Below are positions 29,549 through 36,659 of a stretch of 64,000 nucleotides of DNA, piece after piece. This DNA is from Chitinophaga cymbidii (GTDB lineage: Bacteria; Bacteroidota; Bacteroidia; Chitinophagales; Chitinophagaceae). The position numbers and the translations under genes are program-made. The notes under the pieces are model-generated. The model saw only the letters and a program-made list of their open reading frames with translations, ran no database searches and was not told the origin of the DNA. Within the stretch, counting starts at the first letter, position 1. Each line of letters begins with the position of its first letter. The stretch is taken from NCBI RefSeq assembly GCF_007992715.1, contig NZ_BKAU01000004.1:1-64000 (forward strand), written 5' to 3'.

Positions 29549-29728
29549 TTAGCAGAGATTCATAATGAATATTTCGTAGAGCTTCAACAACGTCCAGATC
29601 AGTAGTTCACGCAGAAAGGGAAGGCCCAGATAAGCCAGCAAAAGCGTAATGCTCCAGGCTATTTCAGCGGAAGTAAGTACCGGTCTGATACGTTGCCGGG
29701 CGGCGGTGTGAGGATGAGCAGTTTGCAT
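29549..29728 (-). CDS. Small single-span membrane protein (59 residues)
   Basis: The frame runs from the ATG at 29728 to TAA at 29549. It begins MQTAHPHTAARQRIRPVLTS and continues with one hydrophobic helix (residues ~21-50, rich in Leu, Ile and Trp: 'EIAWSITLLLAYLGLPFLRE'). The stop is 17 bp before the next gene in the same direction, and no competing frame fits better. Small membrane proteins of this sort are common in stress operons. No family is recognised. Confidence 0.5.
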   Translation of the reverse strand: MQTAHPHTAARQRIRPVLTSAEIAWSITLLLAYLGLPFLRELLIWTLLKLYEIFIMNLC

Positions 29729-29798
29729 AACCTACAGTTTAAAAGTGAAATGTTCATGCTGTAAATCTCGTATAAACAGTAGCTGTTTGCAATGACGG

Positions 29799-29915
29799 TC
29801 AGAAGCCATTCCGGTGATGCCTGTCATCCATATCCATGGCATGGGTCATTTTGCGCCACTGGTAATAGCGGTGCACCGCATTTCCCGCACCGGTATTTGT
29901 AGCGGCGGTCTGCAT
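29799..29915 (-). CDS. Possible 38-residue basic small protein
   Basis: The ATG at 29915 follows a good ribosome-binding-like AAAAGGATT. The frame (MQTAATNTGAGNAVHRYYQW, then RKMTHAMDMDDRHH) stops at 29799. It fills the gap between the deacetylase remnant and the small membrane protein on the same strand, and its first four residues (MQTA) equal those of the neighbour. It is rich in His, Met and Asp near the end. Evidence is position only. Confidence 0.3.
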   Translation of the reverse strand: MQTAATNTGAGNAVHRYYQWRKMTHAMDMDDRHHRNGF

Positions 29916-29974
29916 GGTAATCCTTTTAAAATGGAATACAGCAGGAACGGTAAAACGCCGGAAGGAGCGGATGG

Positions 29975-30508
29975 TCATTTAAGTTGCAGGTTCCGCATTT
30001 CCTGCAGCAAGCGGGGGCCGTTCCAGTTGCCATTCACCATGAGGCGTCTAACGGTAAATTGAGGAAACTTGCTCGTGCTGCGGCCGGATAGCTGAAAGGC
30101 AATTTTAAACCCGTTTTCCTGTAGCTGTTTCACTATTGCTTCATTCCATTTCCCGAAGGGATACGCAAAGCTGGTGACTGCCGAGCCGGTGATCTTTTCC
30201 AGCGTTTCCCTGGACTGGTAAAGCTGCCGTTCTGCGCCTGGCAGGCCCTGATCACCGGAAGCCCGCGGATGATCCCAGGTATGACAGCCAATCGTATGAC
30301 CTCGTGCATGCAGCTCATCCGGACAGATACTGTGATACCCGCTGTCTGATAATGTTCGCATTTGACCGAGCAGCTCATTTTCGCTTATATAGAGTGAAGA
30401 TGATGCATGTGCGTGCCCGGCAGTGATATTATGATAACACAAAACGGGCACGCTGACGGGCTGCGGCGCAGCCCTGAGGAAAATCAGCATGATGAAGAGA
30501 TGCAGCAT
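29975..30508 (-). CDS. Polysaccharide deacetylase with internal deletion (catalytic TFDD motif missing)
   Basis: 177 residues; intact relatives are usually 250 or more. It starts with a hydrophobic export signal and 'VPVLCYHNI', the normal opening of PF01522 extracellular deacetylases, and continues to 'SGYHSICPDELH'. It then jumps straight to 'ARGHTIGCHTWDHP' (residues 68-81), which carries the HxxxH metal ligands (His76, His80), and ends with 'SFAYPFGKWNEAIVKQLQEN'. The segment that should lie between, about 70-90 residues with the TFDD motif (metal-binding and catalytic Asp), is absent, with the junction near 30305. The frame is kept. It is probably inactive or a decaying gene. It lies 8 bp after the Usp gene. 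Confidence 0.8.
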   Translation of the reverse strand: MLHLFIMLIFLRAAPQPVSVPVLCYHNITAGHAHASSSLYISENELLGQMRTLSDSGYHSICPDELHARGHTIGCHTWDHPRASGDQGLPGAERQLYQSRETLEKITGSAVTSFAYPFGKWNEAIVKQLQENGFKIAFQLSGRSTSKFPQFTVRRLMVNGNWNGPRLLQEMRNLQLK

Positions 30509-30516
30509 TCCGGTAA

Positions 30517-31341
30517 CTATGAACGGTGAGCAATGAATAGCGGCAGCTTGTGTTCGTTGATGATCTCTGCCGCAAAGCTGCGCCTGAACATCATGGACAG
30601 GTCAGAGCGCCCATAGGAACCGGTGACCATAATGGGGGCCCGCAATTCCCCCAGCAGCTTGCTGAAGTGATGTTTGGGCGTATTCTCCAGCTTCCTCACG
30701 GTCAGGCGGGGGAAATGCCGGGCAGTCAGCTCGGTGATAAGGTCTTTGTCGGGCAGCTCCACATGCTTTTTTTCCGTGGCATATACCAGCGTAGTTTCCA
30801 GCTTGGCCAATAAAGGGAACAGGCAGGCAAATTGTTTGATGGCAAATACTGAATCTTCGCTTCCGTCGTAAGCCAACACAACATTTTGTGGAATGGGGCA
30901 ATTTTCAGGAACGGCGATTACAGGGCATTCCGAGTCCTGCACCATCATCCGGAGGTACTCATTTGGCGTTTCAAAGCCAAGCTGATGATAGAAAGATTCG
31001 CTGCCAAGTATCAGCACATCTGCGAAGCGGCTTTCCTTTCGAAGTTCCGGGATCGCCATATCGTAACGGCTTTTGTGAATCCTGTATTCAATCCCGTACC
31101 GCTGGCAATCGGATTCAAAAAGCTTTATGTTCTCCTCAATCACTGTTGCGCTGAATTCTTCCTGCAGGGGCATTGTAGCGGCAAAACGGCCGGTATTATA
31201 ACTCCAGCTGGAAGAAATGTCTATTTGCGGAAGGAATGAACCGATGAGCAATAAAGGTTCGAGCTGGTTCAGGCGGCGGGCGAATGTAAACGCCCCTTTT
31301 GAATAATTGGTGCCGTCGAAGGCAAGGAGTACTTTTTTCAT
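30517..31341 (-). CDS. Tandem universal stress protein (two UspA domains)
   Basis: 274 residues from the ATG at 31341. The first Usp domain (residues 1-140) starts 'MKKVLLAFDGTNYSKGAFTF'. The second (~150-274) starts 'PQNVVLAYDGSEDSVFAIKQ' and ends 'PIMVTGSYGRSDLSMMFRRS', then 'EIINEHKLPLFIAH'. The G-x(9)-G-S/T nucleotide motif is only partly kept, mainly in the second domain ('GSYGRSDLSMMFRRS'). Tandem Usp proteins of this length are common in Bacteroidota and usually respond to oxygen limitation or energy stress. It lies 52 bp after a lipoprotein gene and 8 bp before the deacetylase remnant. Confidence 0.9.
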   Translation of the reverse strand: MKKVLLAFDGTNYSKGAFTFARRLNQLEPLLLIGSFLPQIDISSSWSYNTGRFAATMPLQEEFSATVIEENIKLFESDCQRYGIEYRIHKSRYDMAIPELRKESRFADVLILGSESFYHQLGFETPNEYLRMMVQDSECPVIAVPENCPIPQNVVLAYDGSEDSVFAIKQFACLFPLLAKLETTLVYATEKKHVELPDKDLITELTARHFPRLTVRKLENTPKHHFSKLLGELRAPIMVTGSYGRSDLSMMFRRSFAAEIINEHKLPLFIAHRS

Positions 31342-31393
31342 GGTGAATTTTTTTAGAATGAAAAGTGAATTTTCACCGGACAACAAGGGGCAG

Positions 31394-32419
31394 CTATTGA
31401 TACTGGATGTAAACAGGAGAGGGGTATAACCTTAGCACTTCCTCCGGCTGCATCAGCCGTCCTCCGGTACGCACGTCGTTCCTGTAAAACAGTTTGAAAC
31501 CGGTGAACTGTACCGGCTGTCCGGCTATCCAGGCATTGTAGGAATCTTTTTTCTTAGCCACGCCGCCAAAGCCGTCCATGTTCATCACGATCTGCACTTC
31601 CGGCCGCAGCTGAATGGATCTGTAGTTGGTCACCATTGCCTGTGTAAAGCGGTGCACAACCAGTATTTTCGGCGGAAGTTCGTAACGCTGTACCAGTTCG
31701 GCCAGGAACGCCGATACTTCATTAATATCCGCCGCATCCATGGTGCCGATCACGGAACATGGCACCTCCCCGTTTTTCATATTGTATTCCGGATCAATGC
31801 CAAGGTGAACATCCGGCTGCATGAGATATTCCGCTAAGGCCTTTGCTTCCACGATGGCGGCGCTGTGACCGGTCTGGATATCCAGGAATACGATGGCTTT
31901 CGCGGATCTTGCCATTTCAAGGGCTTTGTCGATTTCGGAGAAGGGCATCCGCAACCGGTATTGCCGGCTGTTGCCCGGAAGGCGCTGGGCGGTGACCGCA
32001 ACGTAATGTAATGCGGGCAATACGGGAAGCAGGCTGTCTGCAGCCTCCCATTTCCTGGCTTCTTCCTTCAGCCTGCTCAACATCGTATCCCGCTGAAGCG
32101 CCCCAAGGATACCCATCTGCGCGGAATAGAGGTTACCGTAATATGCTACTACGCGGTGATAAGGCAACAAAGCGCCGGGAAGCGGCGTATCTGTTTGCAC
32201 AGGCCATTTTGACAACTGGCCGTGCAGCAGGTGCCGCATGATGTCAGTATATTGAAGCCTCTCCGGTGGCAGGGAATCTTCCGGGGGGATTTTTCCCGGC
32301 GGGATCACAATGTGCCCCTCGATCCCGGCGGCATTATATTGTACTTTTTCACGGGAACAGGCAAGTACAAAAAGAAGATGGATGAAAAACGCAAGCAGTA
32401 TAATTTTCCGGCGTGTCAT
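31394..32419 (-). CDS. Conserved hypothetical lipoprotein, possible TIM-barrel-like domain
   Basis: 341 residues. A lipoprotein signal ends at Cys21 (LLFVLAC). The body shows alternating strands and helices: 'HRVVAYYGNLYSAQMGILGA', 'LHYVAVTAQRLPG', 'AKAIVFLDIQTGHSA', 'DVHLGIDPEYNM', 'PPKILVVHRFTQAM', 'VQIVMNMDGFGG'. Strand-ending acidic and aromatic residues ('FLDIQTG', 'GIDPEY', 'NMDGFG') fit a TIM-barrel enzyme or its inactive relative. I do not know the family name. It comes just after the terminator at 32471-32504 and begins the Usp-pfkB transcription run. Confidence 0.75.
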   Translation of the reverse strand: MTRRKIILLAFFIHLLFVLACSREKVQYNAAGIEGHIVIPPGKIPPEDSLPPERLQYTDIMRHLLHGQLSKWPVQTDTPLPGALLPYHRVVAYYGNLYSAQMGILGALQRDTMLSRLKEEARKWEAADSLLPVLPALHYVAVTAQRLPGNSRQYRLRMPFSEIDKALEMARSAKAIVFLDIQTGHSAAIVEAKALAEYLMQPDVHLGIDPEYNMKNGEVPCSVIGTMDAADINEVSAFLAELVQRYELPPKILVVHRFTQAMVTNYRSIQLRPEVQIVMNMDGFGGVAKKKDSYNAWIAGQPVQFTGFKLFYRNDVRTGGRLMQPEEVLRLYPSPVYIQYQ

Positions 32420-32470
32420 AACAGGAAGTTTGACATCATGAAATCATGCAGGAGCGGCAGGCGGACTATC

Positions 32471-32504
32471 TAAAAGCCCGGCGCATTGGCATGCCGGGCT
32501 TTTA
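32471..32504 (-). terminator. Terminator after hsp20
   Basis: 12-bp perfect arms (TAAAAGCCCGGC at 32471-32482, and 32493-32504) with a 10-nt loop lie 20 bp beyond the Hsp20 stop on the minus strand. They divide the stress island into two transcription units. Confidence 0.85.
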
Positions 32505-32524
32505 GGCCGGGGGAAAGCCATCCG

Positions 32525-32965
32525 TTATTGTACCGTTATCTGCCGGTCGGCTGTGGCTTTCAGGGCTTCTTCCTTTTTGGGCAGCGTAAGCAGAAGTACG
32601 CCGTCTGCATAAGCCGCGTCGATCTTGTCTGACAAAACGCTTTCCGGCAAGTCAAAAGAGCGGGAGAAACTGCTGTAGTTATATTCCTGCCGGGTAAACT
32701 TTTTCCCTTTCTCTTCCCTGGATGATGTGGTTTCCGCGCTGATCGTAAGCAGGCTGCCGGTCACATTGATGTTGAAGTCTTCTTTTTTCAGGCCGGGCGC
32801 CGCCAGCGTAATTTTGAAGTGGTCTTTTTCTTCGCTGATATTCACAGCGGGAACCGTCAGGAACGGCGTATTTTTTTTACCGTTAAAATCCAGCCATCCG
32901 GGGAAAAGTTCATCCCAGAAAGCGGGAAGCAGGCTGCCTCCCTTTGATAATGAAAGTGGTTGCAT
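32525..32965 (-). CDS. Hsp20/alpha-crystallin small heat-shock protein
   Basis: 146 residues, the normal family length. The alpha-crystallin domain spans about residues 37-130 ('PAVNISEEKDHFKITLAAPG', 'LKKEDFNINVTGSLLTISAE', 'YSSFSRSFDLPESV', 'ADGVLLLTLPKKEE'), with the A-x-x-x-G-V-L-x-L motif intact. A short C-terminal 'ITV' plays the part of the I-x-I/V oligomerisation motif. It acts as an ATP-independent holdase in the cytoplasm. It is 78 bp downstream of PEP synthase and followed by a terminator. Confidence 0.95.
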   Translation of the reverse strand: MQPLSLSKGGSLLPAFWDELFPGWLDFNGKKNTPFLTVPAVNISEEKDHFKITLAAPGLKKEDFNINVTGSLLTISAETTSSREEKGKKFTRQEYNYSSFSRSFDLPESVLSDKIDAAYADGVLLLTLPKKEEALKATADRQITVQ

Positions 32966-33043
32966 TGTACTCGTAATTTAAAGATGATAGGATAAAATTT
33001 ATTGTTCGAATTTAGCTTTACAACTTCCCGGAAAAAATGATCC

Positions 33044-35461
33044 TCATACGGTCCGGGAATGATGGTGATCAGCGTGCCCCGGCTTACCGGCATCCTGCAG
33101 ATTTTCTTCCGCCTCCCGGATAGTCTTTATGCCTTTTATCAACGCATCGGGGTTGAACGAAATGCTGTTGATGCCCAATGAAACAAGAAACGATGCGTAG
33201 CCGGGAATGTCGCTGGGCGCCTGCCCGCAGAACCCTACCGGTACGCCGGCGCGGCCGGCTTCCCGGATCATCTGAGAGATCATGAGCTTGCAGGCGGGGT
33301 CTTCTTCCGAATACAAGCCGGCAAGAATGGAAGAATCGCGGTCCACACCCAGCACCAGCTGCGTAAGATCATTGGAGCCGATGGAAAAGCCGTCGAATAT
33401 CTCCGCAAAACCGGCGGCATTGACGACATTGGAAGGGATCTCCGCCATCACATACACCTCCAGCCCGTTTTCCCGTTGGCTCAGGCCATAAGAACGCATT
33501 ACTTCCAGTACCTTGCGTCCTTCCTGCACCGTCCGGCAGAAGGGGATCATCACTTTTACGTTCGTAAGTCCCATTTCATCCCGTACTTTTTTTACGGCCT
33601 GGCATTCGAGCCCGAAACCTTCCCGGTACAAAGGATGATAATACCGCGATGCGCCGCGGAAGCCAAGCATGGGGTTCTCTTCTTCCGGCTCGAATGTTTT
33701 GCCGCCGGTCAGCTGCGCATATTCATTTGTTTTAAAATCGCTCATTCTCACGATCACATTCCGGGGATAAAATGCGGCGGCCACCATGGCAATGCCTGAA
33801 GACAGCCTGTCAATAAAGTATTGCTTTTTATCGCGGTAGCCCTGTGTCAATATTTCTATCTGGCGGCGCGCGGCATCGTCTTCCAGCACGTCAAAGTTTA
33901 CCAGGGCCATGGGATGCACCTTCACGGTATGCGTGATAATGAATTCCATTCGCAGCAAGCCTACACCGTCACCGGGTCCGGCGGCGAGTCTGAATGCCTG
34001 GTCCGGGTCGCTCAGTATAAGTGTTACTTCGGTGCCGTCCGGCATCATCAGGCCGTTTCCCGCTTTACTGAGCACTTCGAAGGAAATCTTGCCCGGATAT
34101 ACAAAACCGGTTTTACCCTCGCTGCAGGATATGGTGACGGCGCTGCCGTCCCTGATGGCGGCGGTGGCGTTGCCGGTGCCAACAATGGCAGGAATGCCCG
34201 TTTCACGCGCAACAATAGCAGCGTGGCTCGTTCTGCCCCCGGAGTCGGTCACAATACCGCCTGCTTTTTTCAGCAGCGGGTCCCAGTCCGGCGTAGTGTT
34301 CGCGGTAATGATAATATCGCCTGGCTGCAGGGTTTCCGCTTCCAGCGGTGAATGAAGCAGGCGCGCGATGCCGGCTGCAATACCGTTGCCAACAGCTTCG
34401 CCTTTTACGATGGCTTCCGCGCGTTCCAGCAAGCGGTAATCTTTTTCCTCACTTTTATCCGCACGGGAATGCACCGTTTCCGGGCGAGCCTGAAGGATAT
34501 AGATATCACCGGCGGAACCGTCTTTTGCCCATTCAATGTCCATCGGGCAGCGGTAATGCGTTTCAATGGCCAGCGACCAGTTGGCCAGCATGGTTATTTC
34601 CCCGCTTTCGAGAACGGGTGTCATCCTTTTGTCTTCCGGTGTATCCACGCGTTCAAGTGCCGGGCTGTCTTTCGCATAACGGAGGATGGTTTCTTTTCTA
34701 CCCGTTTTCTGCATGATGATGGCTTGTTTACCCATCCGGAGCGAGGGTTTGAACACATAATATTCATCCGGTTCTACAGTGCCCTGCACAATATTTTCGC
34801 CGAGGCCCCAAACACCGGTGATCAGTATGATATTCCCGCAGCCGCTTTCAGGTTCGAGGGTAAAGCAGACGCCGGAGCAACCGGTGTCCGCTGCTACCAT
34901 TTTTTGAACACCCACGGAGATGGCCACCGCAGCATGTCCGATCTTTCGTTCTTCCCGGTATTTAATTGCCCTGTCAGTAAACAAAGAGGCATAGCATTGT
35001 ACAACAGCATGCAGCAGATCCTTTATGCCGGTAATGTGGAGAAAGGAATCGTGCTGGCCGGCAAAACTGGCGTCGGGCATATCCTCGGCGGTGGCGCTGC
35101 TGCGTACCGCTACAGACAGTGGCGTACCGGCGGACAGCTTTACATATGCCTGCACGATCTGTGCGGTAACAGGCTCCGGCAACCTGCCTTCCAGTATCCT
35201 TGAACGGATCGCGGCGCCGGTTTCATGCAGGTTCGCGTAGTTCTCACGGTCCAGCTGATCCAGCAGGTTAAAACAGTCCCGCAGCTTGTTGGCATCCATG
35301 AAATCCCTGAATGCCGCTGTTGTAACAGCAAAACCTTCAGGAACGCGGATACCGGTACGGGACATGGCTACGGTCATTTCACCGAGGGACGCATTTTTGC
35401 CTCCTACCTCCGGAACATCTGCAAGCCTGATGTTGGAGAAATCCATGATATAATTTTCCAT
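33044..35461 (-). CDS. ppsA: Phosphoenolpyruvate synthase (pyruvate, water dikinase)
   Basis: 805 residues from the ATG at 35461 (MENYIMDFSNIRLADVPEVG); a longer frame to 35485 overlaps the previous gene's end. Residues ~1-330 are the ATP-grasp PEP/pyruvate-binding domain ('VGGKNASLGEMT', 'VAVRSSATAEDMPDASFAGQ'). Residues ~380-460 are the mobile domain with the phospho-His at about 416 ('SGGRTSHAAIVARETGIPAI'). The C-terminal TIM barrel ends with 'FSIGSNDLTQLVLGVDRDS' and the catalytic Cys at about 745 ('VGFCGQAPSD'). It makes PEP from pyruvate using ATP to AMP, feeding gluconeogenesis. It lies 20 bp after the AI-2E permease gene and 78 bp before hsp20. Confidence 0.95.
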   Translation of the reverse strand: MENYIMDFSNIRLADVPEVGGKNASLGEMTVAMSRTGIRVPEGFAVTTAAFRDFMDANKLRDCFNLLDQLDRENYANLHETGAAIRSRILEGRLPEPVTAQIVQAYVKLSAGTPLSVAVRSSATAEDMPDASFAGQHDSFLHITGIKDLLHAVVQCYASLFTDRAIKYREERKIGHAAVAISVGVQKMVAADTGCSGVCFTLEPESGCGNIILITGVWGLGENIVQGTVEPDEYYVFKPSLRMGKQAIIMQKTGRKETILRYAKDSPALERVDTPEDKRMTPVLESGEITMLANWSLAIETHYRCPMDIEWAKDGSAGDIYILQARPETVHSRADKSEEKDYRLLERAEAIVKGEAVGNGIAAGIARLLHSPLEAETLQPGDIIITANTTPDWDPLLKKAGGIVTDSGGRTSHAAIVARETGIPAIVGTGNATAAIRDGSAVTISCSEGKTGFVYPGKISFEVLSKAGNGLMMPDGTEVTLILSDPDQAFRLAAGPGDGVGLLRMEFIITHTVKVHPMALVNFDVLEDDAARRQIEILTQGYRDKKQYFIDRLSSGIAMVAAAFYPRNVIVRMSDFKTNEYAQLTGGKTFEPEEENPMLGFRGASRYYHPLYREGFGLECQAVKKVRDEMGLTNVKVMIPFCRTVQEGRKVLEVMRSYGLSQRENGLEVYVMAEIPSNVVNAAGFAEIFDGFSIGSNDLTQLVLGVDRDSSILAGLYSEEDPACKLMISQMIREAGRAGVPVGFCGQAPSDIPGYASFLVSLGINSISFNPDALIKGIKTIREAEENLQDAGKPGHADHHHSRTV

Positions 35462-35481
35462 GATAATGAATTGACGGTGTA

Positions 35482-36534
35482 TCAAATCGGAGGGTTCCGG
35501 GATAGCAGCATCCGGAGGCCCTTCCAGTCATTCATATGGTCTGCCACGATCTTGAGTATGGCTACAAAGGGAATGAACAGCACCATGCCTGCCATACCCC
35601 AGATAATGCTCCCCGCGAGAATGGCTACCAGCGTTGCCCATGTACTGACGTTCAGTTGTACCGCTACCACTTTCGGAAAAATAACATTCGCTTCCAGGTA
35701 TTGCACAAAAGAGAATACGCCGATCACTCCAAGCGGATACCAGATGGACTCATGGGTGGCCCAGGCGGCGGAAACCGGTAACATCGCACTGATGATGATG
35801 CCGAAATAGGGTATAATGGTCATGATCGCGGTAAGCATGCCGAATAATATGGCGTGAGGGATGCCCAGCGCCATCAATCCAAGGCTGTTCAATATGCCCA
35901 CGATGATATATACCATGATCATTCCTTTGATATACCTGAAATAGGTGCCGATCACCTGTTGTATTATCTGTTCCAGCCGGCCTTCATACCGGGGGCCGAA
36001 AAACTGCCGGAGGAACCTGACGAACACCTGGCGGTGATAAAGGAATAAAGCCGCAAAAACGGGGATCATGAACAGCATGAACAAGGTATTGGCCGATACA
36101 TTCACCATGCCTCTCAGCGCCGGGGCCAGAAAACTGACGAGGTTGCCGGCATGGTTCTGAAGCCATCCATCCTGTACTTCCGTTGTCAACTGGAAATTTT
36201 TCGCCAGCCACAGCTGGACTTGCCGGAAGACCTCTTCCAGCTTATGCGCGACCATTGGCCAATCCCGTATAAAGGTCCGCATCTGCCAGAGCAGGAGACC
36301 GATCAAAGCTGCAAAAATGACGGCAACAATGGTGATGCAAAAGGTGACGGAAATGATCTTTGTTACGCCTTTATTTTCCAGGCGCCGGGCTATGGGGTAC
36401 ATGACCATGGCGATCAGCAGGCCCATGAAAAGCGGAATGAAGAGCGTTTTCCCGAAATATAAGGCAGCGCTGCCCAGCACGGCGATCTGCAGATATTTGA
36501 GAACGTTTGTAATATTTCGGGTGGATGATATCAT
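35482..36534 (-). CDS. AI-2E-family (PerM/YdiK-type) membrane permease
   Basis: 350 residues from the ATG at 36534; the longer frame starts with a TTG at 36555 and is less likely. The layout is the family's: two N-terminal helices ('YLQIAVLGSAALYFGKTLFI', 'PLFMGLLIAMVMYPIARRLE'), a third helix, a charged segment (~90-150), then five C-terminal helices. The latter include 'GMLTAIMTIIPYFGIIISAM' and 'QYLEANVIFPKVVAVQLNVS', the conserved PYxG and 'E-N-x-x-x-P' motifs. Relatives act as exporters of small signals or as cation/proton antiporters. As first gene before ppsA it shares the stress-island transcription unit. Confidence 0.9.
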   Translation of the reverse strand: MISSTRNITNVLKYLQIAVLGSAALYFGKTLFIPLFMGLLIAMVMYPIARRLENKGVTKIISVTFCITIVAVIFAALIGLLLWQMRTFIRDWPMVAHKLEEVFRQVQLWLAKNFQLTTEVQDGWLQNHAGNLVSFLAPALRGMVNVSANTLFMLFMIPVFAALFLYHRQVFVRFLRQFFGPRYEGRLEQIIQQVIGTYFRYIKGMIMVYIIVGILNSLGLMALGIPHAILFGMLTAIMTIIPYFGIIISAMLPVSAAWATHESIWYPLGVIGVFSFVQYLEANVIFPKVVAVQLNVSTWATLVAILAGSIIWGMAGMVLFIPFVAILKIVADHMNDWKGLRMLLSRNPPI

Positions 36535-36659
36535 GGTGTTGATATAACTTGACAACCCGAATTTCTGATGGATACAATGAAAAAAGAATGATGGTGGTGA
36601 CGGGTGGGGATGATGTACGTCATTGAAAGGCGAATCCGGCGGGAGCGGCCGGTGTTATT

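Noticed and set aside
35471-35485. TTGAC-GGTGT-ATCAA, resembling an FNR box upstream of ppsA
   Set aside because: The spacer is 5 bp rather than 4, one half-site is off consensus, and it overlaps the stop of the preceding gene in a tight operon, so chance is the simpler explanation.
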